The notes below the pieces were generated by a model. That model did no database searches. It was given only the letters and a program-made list of their open reading frames with translations, and was not told the DNA's origin. Both the position numbers and the translations under genes were made by a program. 64,000 nt of DNA from Methyloversatilis discipulorum (GTDB taxonomy: Bacteria; Pseudomonadota; Gammaproteobacteria; Burkholderiales; Rhodocyclaceae), in the NCBI RefSeq assembly GCF_000527135.1, contig NZ_AZUP01000001.1:3745535-3809534 (forward strand). Direction: 5' to 3'. Below, piece after piece: positions 20,184-29,504 of this stretch (positions within the stretch are counted from its first letter, which is position 1; every line of letters begins with the position of its first letter).

Positions 20184-20192
20184 TGCTATAAT
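20184..20192 (+). promoter_or_regulatory. Extended -10 promoter element of hemA
   Basis: TGCTATAAT at 20184-20192 is a perfect extended -10 (TG-N-TATAAT). No good -35 lies 17 bases upstream, as is usual for extended -10 promoters. Transcription would start near 20199, giving a leader of about 58 bases before the hemA ATG. Confidence 0.65.
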
Positions 20193-20256
20193 TCGCGGCA
20201 CTTTCGGCTTATTCTGCCGATCAATCCTGCCGAACCTGCTGCCCCAACGCCCGTCC

Positions 20257-21528
20257 ATGTCCCTGTTTGCGCTCGGTCTCAACCACCACACGGCACCGCT
20301 TGCCGTGCGCGAACGCATGACCTTCCTGCCGGAAGCCCTGCCCGATGCGCTCGGCCAGCTGACCCGCGTGCGGCCGGTGCAGGAGGCGGCCATCCTGTCC
20401 ACCTGTAATCGCACCGAGCTGTACTGCGCGACCAACGACCCGGACAGCGCGCTCGACTGGATGGCCGAGTACCACCGTATCGGCCCGTCAGAAATCGCCC
20501 CTTATATATACAGGCTGGAACACCAGCAGGCGGTGCGCCACGTGTTCCGCGTCGCCAGCGGTCTCGATTCGATGGTGCTGGGCGAGCCGCAGATACTCGG
20601 CCAGATGAAACAGGCGGTGCGCGTGGCCGAGGGCGCAGGCACGCTGGGCGCGTTGCTGCACACGCTGTTCCAGCGCAGTTTCGCCGTTGCCAAGGAAGTG
20701 CGTTCGACCACCGCGATCGGCGCCAACATCGTGTCGATGGCGGCGGCGGCGGTCCACCTGTCGGAGCGCATCTTCGGCAGCATTTCCGGCCAGCGCGTGC
20801 TCTGTGTCGGCGCCGGCGAAATGATGGAGCTCTGTGCGGCGCACTTCGCCGGCTGTACGCCGCGCGACATGGTGATCGCCAACCGCACGCTCGACCGCGC
20901 CCAGGTGCTGGCCGAGCGCTTCGCGCGCAGCGACCTCAAGGTCGGTGCGATCCGCCTCGACGAACTGGGCGAGCGCCTGGCCGATTTCGACATCGTGCTG
21001 TCCTGTACGGCCAGTCCGCTGCCCATCATCGGTCTGGGCATGGTCGAACGGGCGCTGAAGCAGCGCCGCCACCGGCCGATGGTGATGGTCGATCTGGCGG
21101 TACCGCGCGACATCGAAGCGGAAGTCGACAAGCTGGGCGACGTATTCCTCTACACCGTCGATGATCTGGCACAGATCGTCGATTCCGGCCTCGAATCCCG
21201 GCAGGCGGCGGTAGTCGAGGCGCAGGCCATCATCGACGCCCGGGTTGCCAACTTCCTGCAGTGGGTACAGGCGCGCGAGGCGGTGCCGGCCATCCGCGCG
21301 CTGCGCGGCCACGCCGAGGAAATGCGCGCCGCCGAACTCGAACGCGCGCTGCGAGCCATCGCCCGCGGCGAAGCGCCGGACCGTGTGCTCGACACGCTGT
21401 CACGCAATCTGACCAACAAGCTGCTGCACGGTCCGACGCGCTTGCTCAACGAAGCGCCGCCGGAAGCGCGCGAGCAGATCGAAGGCCTGGTGCAGCGCCT
21501 GTTCCCGCAGCACGACCGCGACGCCTAG
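20257..21528 (+). CDS. hemA: Glutamyl-tRNA reductase
   Basis: A 423-residue enzyme that reduces glutamyl-tRNA(Glu) to glutamate-1-semialdehyde with NADPH, the first committed step of C5 tetrapyrrole synthesis. The N-terminal catalytic domain has [13 protein letters not shown] and the nucleophile Cys50 in STCNRTE. The region [16 protein letters not shown] is the family signature, followed by the NADPH domain ([10 protein letters not shown]) and a C-terminal dimerisation helix. The order hemA-prfA-prmC is common in beta- and gammaproteobacteria. It is transcribed from the extended -10 promoter upstream. Confidence 0.97.
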   Translation: MSLFALGLNHHTAPLAVRERMTFLPEALPDALGQLTRVRPVQEAAILSTCNRTELYCATNDPDSALDWMAEYHRIGPSEIAPYIYRLEHQQAVRHVFRVASGLDSMVLGEPQILGQMKQAVRVAEGAGTLGALLHTLFQRSFAVAKEVRSTTAIGANIVSMAAAAVHLSERIFGSISGQRVLCVGAGEMMELCAAHFAGCTPRDMVIANRTLDRAQVLAERFARSDLKVGAIRLDELGERLADFDIVLSCTASPLPIIGLGMVERALKQRRHRPMVMVDLAVPRDIEAEVDKLGDVFLYTVDDLAQIVDSGLESRQAAVVEAQAIIDARVANFLQWVQAREAVPAIRALRGHAEEMRAAELERALRAIARGEAPDRVLDTLSRNLTNKLLHGPTRLLNEAPPEAREQIEGLVQRLFPQHDRDA

Positions 21529-21594
21529 CGGCGCGCCCGTCCGTCCGCCGTGCCGGCCCGTCCGGCGCTCGTTCCTCTCCCCGAACTCCTCCGC

Positions 21595-22680
21595 ATGAAG
21601 CCGCGCATCGCCGAAAAACTCGAACAGCTGTCGACCCGTCTGGCCGACCTCGACGCCGCGCTGGCCGATCCCGGCGTGACCGCCGACATCGATCATTACC
21701 GCAAGCTCACGCGCGAACACGCCGAGCTGACGCCGGTCATCGCGCTCTACCAGGCCTGGTGCCGGGCGCGTGACGACGGCGAGGCCGCGCGTGGCCTGCT
21801 GGCCGAAGCCGACATGAAGGAGCTGGCCCAGCTCGAAATCGAGCAGTCAGCCGCCGACATGCAGCGGCTGGAAGGCGAACTGCAGCGCGCGCTGCTGCCG
21901 AAGGACCCGGACGACGGTCGCAACGTGTTCCTCGAAATCCGCGCCGGCACCGGCGGCGACGAATCGGCGCTGTTCGCCGCCGATCTTTTCCGCATGTATT
22001 CGCGCTACGCCGAGCGCAACCGCTGGAAGGTCGAGGTGGTGTCGGCCAGCGAATCGGACCTGGGCGGCTACCGCGAAATCATCGCCCGCGTCAGCGGCGA
22101 CGGTGTCTATCAGCGGCTCAAGTTCGAATCCGGCGGCCACCGCGTGCAGCGCGTGCCGGTGACCGAAACCCAGGGCCGCATCCACACCTCGGCGTGCACC
22201 GTCGCGGTGATGGCCGAGGTCGACGAGGTGGCCGAGATCGACATCAATCCGGCCGATCTGCGCATCGACACCTTCCGCGCCTCCGGCGCTGGTGGGCAGC
22301 ACATCAACAAGACCGATTCGGCGGTGCGCATCACGCACATCCCGACCGGCATCGTAGTCGAGTGCCAGGACGACCGCAGCCAGCACCGCAACAAGGCGCA
22401 GGCGATGTCGGTGCTGGCGGCGCGCATCCGCGATGCACAGGTGCGCGCGCGCGACAGCCAGATCGCCTCGACCCGCAAGAGCCTGGTCGGCAGCGGCGAC
22501 CGCTCGGAGCGCATCCGCACCTACAACTTCCCGCAGGGCCGGATGACCGACCACCGCATCAACCTGACGCTGTACAAGCTGGACGCCATCATGGACGGCG
22601 ACCTGACCGAGCTGATGGACGCGCTGGCGCACGAGCACCAGGCCGAACAGCTCGCGCAACTGGCGGAGGAGGGCGCCTGA
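21595..22680 (+). CDS. prfA: Peptide chain release factor 1
   Basis: A 361-residue class I release factor. The tripeptide anticodon PVT is at 188-190, which specifies RF1 (UAA/UAG), and the catalytic GGQ is at 233-235 in [16 protein letters not shown]. The length is standard. The ATG at 21595 begins the conserved [12 protein letters not shown]; the open frame upstream is read-through sequence. The methyltransferase that modifies the GGQ glutamine (prmC) starts 13 bases downstream. Confidence 0.97.
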   Translation: MKPRIAEKLEQLSTRLADLDAALADPGVTADIDHYRKLTREHAELTPVIALYQAWCRARDDGEAARGLLAEADMKELAQLEIEQSAADMQRLEGELQRALLPKDPDDGRNVFLEIRAGTGGDESALFAADLFRMYSRYAERNRWKVEVVSASESDLGGYREIIARVSGDGVYQRLKFESGGHRVQRVPVTETQGRIHTSACTVAVMAEVDEVAEIDINPADLRIDTFRASGAGGQHINKTDSAVRITHIPTGIVVECQDDRSQHRNKAQAMSVLAARIRDAQVRARDSQIASTRKSLVGSGDRSERIRTYNFPQGRMTDHRINLTLYKLDAIMDGDLTELMDALAHEHQAEQLAQLAEEGA

Positions 22681-22693
22681 GCGGCGCCTGCGC

Positions 22694-23515
22694 ATGACGC
22701 TCGACGACTGGCTGCGCGCCGCGCGCACTCGCATCGACAGTCGCGACGCGCAGGTGCTGGCCGCGCACGCGCTGGGTTGCGACCGCGCCGGACTGATCGC
22801 GCGCGGGCGCGACGCGTTGGCCGAGGCGGCGCTGGTCGCCCTCGATGCGCTGCTCGAACGGCGCGCGGCCGGTGAGCCGGTGGCCTATCTGGTCGGCCGA
22901 CGCGAATTCTTCGGGCTGGATCTGGCGGTCGCGCCGGGCGTGCTGATTCCGCGGCCGGAAACCGAGGGGTTGGTCGATCTGGCGCTGGCGCGCATCGGCG
23001 ATCTGCCGTCGCCGCGCGTGCTCGACGCCGGCACCGGTTCCGGCGCCATCGCGCTGGCGATCAAGGCGCAATGCCCGCAGGCGCAGCTGACAGCACTCGA
23101 CCGCTCGGATGCGGCGCTGGCGATCGCCAGCGGTAACGCGCAGCGGCTCGGGCTTGAAGTCCGCTTCGTCGCCTCAAACTGGCTGGAAGCCATGGCTGGC
23201 GAAAGCTTCGATTGCATCGTGTCGAATCCGCCGTATATTCGGGCAGACGATCCGCATCTGGCGCAGGGCGACCTGCGTTTCGAACCGCCGGCCGCGCTGG
23301 CCAGCGGTGAGGACGGGCTGGATGCCTTGCGCACGCTGTGCCGGCAGGCGCCGCAGCACCTGGTCGACGGCGGATGGCTGTTGTGCGAACACGGTTACGA
23401 TCAGGCACCGGCAGTGCGCGCGCTGATGCGTTGCGCCGGGCTTGCCGACGTCGCGTCGTGGCGCGATATTGCCGGCATCGAACGGGTCAGCGGAGGACGG
23501 CTGGCCCAGGAATGA
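22694..23515 (+). CDS. prmC: Release factor glutamine N5-methyltransferase PrmC
   Basis: A 273-residue SAM-dependent enzyme that methylates the glutamine of the GGQ motif in RF1/RF2. It has the N-terminal helical domain (GEPVAYLVGRREFFG), SAM motif I VLDAGTGSGAIALA (109-122) and the NPPY catalytic motif (178-181) in VSNPPYIRADD. It is directly downstream of prfA, its substrate gene. Confidence 0.96.
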   Translation: MTLDDWLRAARTRIDSRDAQVLAAHALGCDRAGLIARGRDALAEAALVALDALLERRAAGEPVAYLVGRREFFGLDLAVAPGVLIPRPETEGLVDLALARIGDLPSPRVLDAGTGSGAIALAIKAQCPQAQLTALDRSDAALAIASGNAQRLGLEVRFVASNWLEAMAGESFDCIVSNPPYIRADDPHLAQGDLRFEPPAALASGEDGLDALRTLCRQAPQHLVDGGWLLCEHGYDQAPAVRALMRCAGLADVASWRDIAGIERVSGGRLAQE

Positions 23516-23620
23516 TCCGACGTGGATGGGGTGTCTGTGCCCCGTCTGCGTCCCTACACACTGTCCGTGCGCAGGCGCGGTCAGACCGCTGACTTTCAAA
23601 CATCCGCAAAGGAAAGAGAC

Positions 23621-23932
23621 ATGAGCGCCCAGGAACGCATCAAGGAAACCGTCACCGGCAACCCGGTCGTGCTGTACATGAAGGGCACGCCGCAGTTCCC
23701 GCAGTGCGGCTTTTCCGCCACCGCCATCCAGATCCTGAAGCACCTCGGCGTGCAGAACCTGCACACCGTGAACGTGCTCGAAGACGCCGAAATCCGCCAA
23801 GGCATCAAGGACTACGCCAACTGGCCGACCATCCCGCAGCTCTACATCCGCGGCGAATTCATCGGCGGCTGCGACATCATGAAAGAGATGTTCCAGTCGG
23901 GCGAACTGAAGAAGGAACTGGAAGGCCTCTGA
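23621..23932 (+). CDS. grxD: Monothiol glutaredoxin, Grx4 family
   Basis: A 103-residue CGFS-type glutaredoxin. The active site CGFS is at 29-32 (PQCGFSATA), with the glutathione-binding WPTIPQLYI and GGCDI motifs. Such proteins bind a 2Fe-2S cluster with glutathione and pass it on during Fe-S assembly. The ATG at 23621 has an AAAGGAAAGAG ribosome site. The 105-base gap from prmC suggests its own promoter. It converges on dacB. Confidence 0.95.
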   Translation: MSAQERIKETVTGNPVVLYMKGTPQFPQCGFSATAIQILKHLGVQNLHTVNVLEDAEIRQGIKDYANWPTIPQLYIRGEFIGGCDIMKEMFQSGELKKELEGL

Positions 23933-23953
23933 TCGGCGTCGGTCGTGCGCCGG

Positions 23954-23970
23954 AGCAGGCGACGCCTGCT
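23954..23970. terminator. Hairpin between convergent grxD and dacB
   Basis: AGCAGGC-GAC-GCCTGCT forms a perfect 7-bp stem with a 3-base loop, followed by TTT on the plus strand. It lies between convergent genes and could end grxD transcription. The U tract is short, so this is tentative. Confidence 0.45.
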
Positions 23971-23980
23971 TTCGCGCGCT

Positions 23981-25405
23981 TCAGTCCGTCGTCGGCAAGG
24001 GCTGCGGATTGCCGTTCCACACCCATTCGAGCAGCGCCTCGAGTACCGGCTGGGCGCGTTTCGCGTTCGGGTGGTTGAGCCAGGCGACCATCAGCACGCG
24101 CTGACCGTTGCGGTCCAGCACATAGCCGGCGATCGAGCGCGTGTCGGCCAGCGAACCGGTCTTCAGGTGGGCCTGGCCGGCCAGCGGCGATGTTTTCAGC
24201 CGCCGGCGCAGCGTGCCGTCGACCGCCAGCACCGGCATCGACGACACGAATTCGGGCATGACCGGGCTGGCCCAGGCGCGGCGCAGCAGCGCGGCCAGGT
24301 CGTAAGCCGACAGGCGCTCGACCCGTGACAGACCTGAGCCGTTGTCCATCATCAGGCTGGGCAGCGGCAGGTTGCGCTGCGCCGCCCAGGCGCGCACGCC
24401 AGCGGCCGCGCCGACCGTGTCCGCCGGCGCACCGGGCGGGGACAGCGCGAGGAAGAGCTGGCGCGCCATCACGTTGTTGCTGTACTTGTTGATGTCGCGG
24501 ATCACCTCGGCCAGCGGTGGCGAATCGATGCCGCCGAGCACCGCTGCGTTGATCGGCGTGACCCCCTCGCGCACCCGGCCGCTGATGCGCCCGCCCAGTT
24601 CGGCCCACATCGCGCGCAGTGCGCGGGCGAAGAAGTCGGCGTGCGGCAGCGGTGCGACGTTCCAGATGCGCTCGCCGCAGTCGCGCGCGTAGCGGCCGCT
24701 GATCTGCAAGGTCAGTGCCCCGTTGCCGGCCGGCTGGACGGCGGCGAACAGCGTGTCCTTCCAGTCGCCGCAGTCGCCCGCCACCAGCTGCACCCGGTTG
24801 TCGATCTGCACGCCATCCAGCGGCGGTTCCGACCACAGCACAGGCGCGCTACCCTCGGTGGGCTGCAGCCGGATGCGCAGTGCGTTGTGCGCCAGCAGCA
24901 GCGCGTCCGGGCCGACGTTGTAGGGCGCCAGCGGTTCGTTGTCGAAGGCGCCGGGGTCGTGCGCGAGCACGGCATAGCGGCTGCGATCGGTCACTACGTC
25001 GCCGCGGATGTCGCGGATGCCGCGGCTGCGCAATTCGCGCAGCAGCAGCCAGAACTGTTCCATCGACAGCGCCGGGTCGCCGCTGCCGCGGATGTAGAGG
25101 TCGCCATCGAGCACGCCGTCGCGCGGCGCCGACGTGGCGAGCAGTTCGGTGCGCCAGCTGTAGGCCGGGCCCAGCGTATCGAGCGCGACATAGGTGGTGA
25201 CCAGCTTCATCACCGACGCCGGATTCATCGGCTGCTTCGCGCGGTGACTGATGCGCGCCGGACCGCCCTCGACCGACTGCACCATCACCGATATCGCCGA
25301 CGGCGGGATGTCTGCTGCGCGCAGCGCCTGCAGCACCGGCGCCGGCAGCACCGCCAGCGCAAGCGGCGACAGCAGGGTCAGCAGCGCACCGAGCAGCCAG
25401 CGCAT
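23981..25405 (-). CDS. dacB: D-alanyl-D-alanine carboxypeptidase/endopeptidase (PBP4, S13 family)
   Basis: A 474-residue periplasmic low-molecular-weight penicillin-binding protein with a signal peptide (cut near LALA-VL). The S13 motifs are SVMK (64-67, active serine in NPASVMKLV), SNN in KYSNNVMARQ and KTGS in AHLKTGSLADT. It trims D-Ala from stem peptides and cuts cross-links in peptidoglycan. It is the last gene of the ftsY-ftsE-ftsX-dacB run, starting 5 bases after the ftsX stop, an arrangement that suggests coordinated septal wall remodelling. Confidence 0.95.
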   Translation of the reverse strand: MRWLLGALLTLLSPLALAVLPAPVLQALRAADIPPSAISVMVQSVEGGPARISHRAKQPMNPASVMKLVTTYVALDTLGPAYSWRTELLATSAPRDGVLDGDLYIRGSGDPALSMEQFWLLLRELRSRGIRDIRGDVVTDRSRYAVLAHDPGAFDNEPLAPYNVGPDALLLAHNALRIRLQPTEGSAPVLWSEPPLDGVQIDNRVQLVAGDCGDWKDTLFAAVQPAGNGALTLQISGRYARDCGERIWNVAPLPHADFFARALRAMWAELGGRISGRVREGVTPINAAVLGGIDSPPLAEVIRDINKYSNNVMARQLFLALSPPGAPADTVGAAAGVRAWAAQRNLPLPSLMMDNGSGLSRVERLSAYDLAALLRRAWASPVMPEFVSSMPVLAVDGTLRRRLKTSPLAGQAHLKTGSLADTRSIAGYVLDRNGQRVLMVAWLNHPNAKRAQPVLEALLEWVWNGNPQPLPTTD

Positions 25406-25410
25406 CTGCT

Positions 25411-26310
25411 TCAGGCGATGCGCGACAGGTGGCGGCGCACCGAAGCGCTGGCGCCCAGCCAGCCGAGCAGTGCGCAGAGGGCCAGCAGCACCGCCCAGTC
25501 GGCCGCGCCGAGCGGCCGCAGCACGAACTCGAGGCTGTAGAGACCGGCCAGTTCGCTCATCGGCTGCGCCAGCATGCGGGTCGCGACCAGCGCCAGCAGG
25601 CCGGCCAGCGCGCCGCCGAGCAGGCCCTGCAGTGCGCCGAACCAGTGGAAGGGACGGCGTATCCAGGCGTCGGTAGCGCCGAGCAGGCGGCTCACTTCGA
25701 TCTCGTCGCGCTGGGTCAGCAACTGCAGCCGTATCGTGTTGAAGGTGACCGCGACCAGGCCCAGTCCGAGCGCGCCGGCCAGCATGGTGAGCGCCTGCCG
25801 GCCGAGCGCGATCAGCGCGTCGAGCCGCTTGGCCCAGTCGGAATCGAGCTGTACATGCTCGACTTCGGGCAGTTTCGCCAGATCGGCGCGCAGCGCTTCG
25901 AGCCGATCGGCGTCGGCGTCCTTCAGGCGTACGACGAAGGCGTCGGCGAAGGGGTTGTCCGGCAGCGCGTCGAGGATTTCGGCCAGTGCGTCGTTGTCGC
26001 GGAAGCGCTTCAGCGCAGCGTCGCGCGAAATCAGTTCGACGCGGCCCTCCTTGGCAAGGGCGCGGATCTTCTTCTCGCTGTCTTTCACGACGTCGGCGCT
26101 GGCACCCGGCTGCATGAACACCGATATTTCCGGCGCGGCGCTGACATTGCCGGCCAGCCGCTGCAGATTTCCGAGCAGCATGTAGCCGGTGGCCGGCAGT
26201 GCGGCGGCGATGCCGACCACCAGCGCGGCCAGCAGCGTGTTGAAGGGCTGGCGGACCATCTGCCGGGCGGCGCGCAGCCCTGCGCGCATCTGGAGACGCA
26301 GCCAGTTCAT
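25411..26310 (-). CDS. ftsX: Cell division ABC transporter permease FtsX
   Basis: A 299-residue inner-membrane protein with a cytoplasmic N-terminus, a first membrane segment (LNTLLAALVVGIAAALP-like), a large periplasmic loop (about residues 55-165, where FtsX binds wall-hydrolase activators) and three C-terminal membrane segments ending in the FtsX domain. SRLLGATDAWIRRPF is the conserved cytoplasmic coupling loop. It partners with FtsE to control septal peptidoglycan hydrolysis. Its start overlaps ftsE by 4 bases. Confidence 0.95.
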   Translation of the reverse strand: MNWLRLQMRAGLRAARQMVRQPFNTLLAALVVGIAAALPATGYMLLGNLQRLAGNVSAAPEISVFMQPGASADVVKDSEKKIRALAKEGRVELISRDAALKRFRDNDALAEILDALPDNPFADAFVVRLKDADADRLEALRADLAKLPEVEHVQLDSDWAKRLDALIALGRQALTMLAGALGLGLVAVTFNTIRLQLLTQRDEIEVSRLLGATDAWIRRPFHWFGALQGLLGGALAGLLALVATRMLAQPMSELAGLYSLEFVLRPLGAADWAVLLALCALLGWLGASASVRRHLSRIA

Positions 26311-26957
26311 TGCAGCTTCCCCTGCGCCAGCGACAGCCGGCGCGGTGCGTAGCGCTCGAACAACGCGCCGTCGTGGGTGGTCAGCAGCACGGTGACGCCC
26401 GCCTCGTTGAACGAGCGGAACAGGTCGGCGATATCACGCGCGTAGGCGTCGTCGAGGTGAGCGGTCGGTTCGTCGGCGAGCAGGATCTGCGGCCGGTTCA
26501 CGATGGCGCGGGCGATGGTGAGGCGCTGCTGTTCGCCGCCGGACAGTTCGACCGGCATCGCCTTGTCGCGACCCGCCAGGCCGACCCGTTCGAGCGCGGC
26601 GCTGACCCGCTTCGCCGCTTCGCGCGGCGGGTGGCTGCTGATGGCCAGCGGCAGCATCACGTTGTCGAAGGCGCTGCGGTCGAACAGCAGGCGCTGGTCC
26701 TGCATGATCAATCCGATCGAGCGGCGCCAGTAGGGCAGGGCGGCGCGCTTGAGCGCCGACACGTTTTCGCCGCCGACCAGCACTTGGCCTTCGGTCGGGC
26801 GTTCGAGCACCGCCAGCAGCTTGAGCAGCGTGCTCTTGCCGGCGCCGGAGTGGCCGGTCACGACCACCATTTCGCCGCGCGCGATGTCGATGTCGACGCG
26901 TTCGAGTGCGGTGTGGCCGCCCGGGTAACGCTTGGTGACCTGTTCGAAACGGATCAT
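26307..26957 (-). CDS. ftsE: Cell division ATP-binding protein FtsE
   Basis: A 216-residue ABC ATPase. Walker A is GHSGAGKST (35-43), the signature is LSGGEQQRL and Walker B is ILLADEPTAHLD. MIRFEQVTKRYPGG is the normal FtsE start, set by the ATG at 26957. The ATG lies 7 bases after the ftsY stop. With FtsX it couples ATP hydrolysis at the Z-ring to periplasmic hydrolase activation. Confidence 0.97.
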   Translation of the reverse strand: MIRFEQVTKRYPGGHTALERVDIDIARGEMVVVTGHSGAGKSTLLKLLAVLERPTEGQVLVGGENVSALKRAALPYWRRSIGLIMQDQRLLFDRSAFDNVMLPLAISSHPPREAAKRVSAALERVGLAGRDKAMPVELSGGEQQRLTIARAIVNRPQILLADEPTAHLDDAYARDIADLFRSFNEAGVTVLLTTHDGALFERYAPRRLSLAQGKLQ

Positions 26958-26964
26958 GCGTCGA

Positions 26965-28011
26965 TCAGGCGCCTTGCGGAGTGTCGAACAGCGCGTCGAC
27001 GAATTCGCCGACGCGGAAGGGCTGCAGGTCGTCCACGCCTTCGCCGACACCGATGTAGCGCAGCGCGATCGGGCGCGATGGCGCGTGCTGCTTGGCGATG
27101 GCGGCGATGACGCCGCCACGCGCGGTGCCGTCCAGCTTGGTCATGACCAGGCCGGTCACGCCGATGGCGGCGTCGAAGGCCTTCACCTGGGCCAGCGCGT
27201 TCTGGCCGATGTTGCCGTCCAGCACCAGCAGCACTTCGTGCGGGCCGGTCGGATCGGCCTTGGCGATCACCCGCTTCACCTTGGCGATCTCGTCCATCAG
27301 GTGCAGCTGGGTGGGCAGACGGCCGGCGGTGTCGGCCAGCACGACGTCGATATTGCGGGCGCGCGCGGCATTGACCGCGTCGAACACGACGGCGGCCGGG
27401 TCACCGGAATCCTGGGCGATCACCGCCACGTTGTTACGGGCACCCCAGGTTTCCAGCTGCTCGCGCGCGGCGGCGCGGAAAGTGTCGCCGGCAGCCAGCA
27501 GCACGCTCTTGCCCTGGGCCTGGAAATGCTTTGCCAGCTTGCCGATCGAGGTGGTTTTCCCGGCGCCATTGACGCCGGCGATCATGATGATGAAGGGCTT
27601 GTGCGCGTCAAGATCGAGCGGCTTTTCCAGCGGCGCGATCAGCTTCGTCAGCTCTTCCTTCAGCACGTCGCGCAGCTTCGCCGGATCCTCGATCCGCTCG
27701 CGGCGTACGCGCTCGCGCAGCACGTCCAGCAGATGTGTGGTGGCGTCCAGACCGACGTCGGAGGTGATGAGCAGGGTTTCCAGCTCTTCCAGCAGTTCGT
27801 CGTCGACCTTGGTGCGCGAAAACAGCGCGCTGAGCTGGCCGCCGAGCTGAGCCCGGGTCTTCGACAGCCCCGCGCGCAGGCGCTGCGCCCAGGACAGTTT
27901 CGGCGCGGCCGCCTCGGGCGCGCTATCCTGCGCGACCGAAGCCGGCGCAGTTTCCGGCTGCGCGACCGCGTCGGGTGCGGCCGGCTTGTCCTTCTTGAAG
28001 AAACCAAACAT
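26965..28011 (-). CDS. ftsY: Signal recognition particle receptor FtsY
   Basis: A 348-residue SRP-type GTPase. After a short basic N-terminus (MFGFFKKDK) and an Ala/Glu-rich acidic stretch comes the NG domain, with P-loop GVNGAGKTTSIGKLA, DTAGRLPTQ (G3) and TKLDGTARGG (G4). It docks the SRP-ribosome complex at the membrane for cotranslational insertion. The ATG at 28011 is chosen over longer open sequence because MFGFF matches the family start. The gene is divergent from the M16 peptidase pair across about 107 bases that must hold both promoters; no clear element was seen there. Confidence 0.97.
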   Translation of the reverse strand: MFGFFKKDKPAAPDAVAQPETAPASVAQDSAPEAAAPKLSWAQRLRAGLSKTRAQLGGQLSALFSRTKVDDELLEELETLLITSDVGLDATTHLLDVLRERVRRERIEDPAKLRDVLKEELTKLIAPLEKPLDLDAHKPFIIMIAGVNGAGKTTSIGKLAKHFQAQGKSVLLAAGDTFRAAAREQLETWGARNNVAVIAQDSGDPAAVVFDAVNAARARNIDVVLADTAGRLPTQLHLMDEIAKVKRVIAKADPTGPHEVLLVLDGNIGQNALAQVKAFDAAIGVTGLVMTKLDGTARGGVIAAIAKQHAPSRPIALRYIGVGEGVDDLQPFRVGEFVDALFDTPQGA

Positions 28012-28118
28012 GTGGGGGACGGTCAGTGAAGCACCGTGCAGACAGCCGCACGGCTTGAAAATACAGGCGCGATCAAGGGTTTGGCCCGGATCGCGTACTT
28101 TGGCGGAGAGTGTATCAG

Positions 28119-29504
28119 ATGGATTTGCGCCGTTTTTCCAATGGCATCGCACTGTGTGGCGCACTGGCCCTGACGCTGGCAGCGGCGTCGCCAGCCCGTG
28201 CCAACCCCTATGAAACCACCTTGAGCAACGGCCTGCGCGTCATCGTCAAGGAAGACCATCGAGCGCCGGTGGCCATGCACATGGTGTGGTACCGCGTCGG
28301 TGCGATGGACGAAAAGGACGGCACCACCGGCATCGCCCACCTGCTCGAACACATGATGTTCAAGGGCACGAAGAAGCTGAAGCCGGGCGAGTTCAACGAC
28401 ATCGTCGCCCGCGCCGGCGGCAACGACAACGCCTTCACCAGTCACGATTACACCGCCTATTTCCAGCGCGTGCCGGCCGCTGCACTGCCGAAGATGATCG
28501 AGCTGGAAGCGGATCGCATGCGCAATCTGGTCATCGGTGACGACGAGTTCGCGCGTGAGCTGAAAGTGGTGATGGAAGAGCGCCGGCTGCGCACCGACGA
28601 CCAGCCGCAGGCGCAGATGCACGAACAACTGATGGCCAGCGCCTTCATCGCCCACCCCTATCGCCGCCCGGTCATCGGCTGGATGAACGATCTGGAGAAA
28701 ATGCGGCCGGACGACGCGCGTAACTGGTACCGGCTCTGGTACGCGCCGAACAACGCTTACGTGGTAGTGGTCGGCGATGTCGACCACAAGAGGGTGTTCG
28801 AACTGGTGAAGAAGCACTACGGGCACATGAAGCCGGTGGCGCAGCCGGTGCGCAAGGTGACCGCCGAGCCGCCGCAGACCGGCGAGCGCCGCATCGTCGT
28901 CAAGGCGCCGGCCGAACTGCCGCAACTGGCGATGGCCTGGAAGGTGCCGAAGCTGAGCGACGTCGAGAACGATCGCGAACCCTATGCGCTGGAAGTGCTG
29001 GCCGGCATTCTCGATGGCCACGCGGCGTCGCGCCTGCCGCGCGCGCTGGTGCGCAGCAGCCAGATCGCGGTCGAGGTGGGTGCCTACTACGATTCGACCG
29101 CGCGCGGCGAGGTCACCTTCATGCTCGGCGGTACGCCCGCCAAGGGGCATACGGTGGCGGAACTGGAGACGGCGCTGCGGGCGGAAGTGAAGCGCATCGC
29201 CGACGAAGGCGTGTCGGCCGCCGAACTCGAGCGCATCAAGACGCTCACAGTCGCCGCGCAGATCTACAAGCTCGATTCCACCTATGTGCAGGCGATGGAG
29301 ATCGGGCGTCTCGAAGCGTCCGGCTACCGCTGGCAGGACGCCGACCGCATGCTGGAAAAGCTGCGTTCGGTCACCGCCGATGAGGTGCAGGCGGTGGCGC
29401 GCAAGTATTTCGGCGACGACACGCTGACCGTCGCCGTGCTCGACCCGCAGCCGCTCGACCCGGACGCGAAGCCCCGCGCCAAGCCGGCCGGTCTGCGCCA
29501 CTGA
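28119..29504 (+). CDS. M16 family zinc metallopeptidase (catalytic subunit)
   Basis: A 461-residue exported pitrilysin-family peptidase with a signal peptide ending near ARA-NP (residue 28). The inverted zinc motif HLLEH is at 74-78 (GIAHLLEHMMFKGT), and a downstream glutamate in ELEADRMRNL completes the site. The C-terminal M16 lobe has the usual GTPAKGHTVAELE region. The ATG at 28119 has CGGAGAG at a normal distance; a GTG at 28110 is too close to it. It is followed, with 1-base overlap, by a non-catalytic partner. These pairs degrade small peptides in the periplasm. Confidence 0.93.
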   Translation: MDLRRFSNGIALCGALALTLAAASPARANPYETTLSNGLRVIVKEDHRAPVAMHMVWYRVGAMDEKDGTTGIAHLLEHMMFKGTKKLKPGEFNDIVARAGGNDNAFTSHDYTAYFQRVPAAALPKMIELEADRMRNLVIGDDEFARELKVVMEERRLRTDDQPQAQMHEQLMASAFIAHPYRRPVIGWMNDLEKMRPDDARNWYRLWYAPNNAYVVVVGDVDHKRVFELVKKHYGHMKPVAQPVRKVTAEPPQTGERRIVVKAPAELPQLAMAWKVPKLSDVENDREPYALEVLAGILDGHAASRLPRALVRSSQIAVEVGAYYDSTARGEVTFMLGGTPAKGHTVAELETALRAEVKRIADEGVSAAELERIKTLTVAAQIYKLDSTYVQAMEIGRLEASGYRWQDADRMLEKLRSVTADEVQAVARKYFGDDTLTVAVLDPQPLDPDAKPRAKPAGLRH

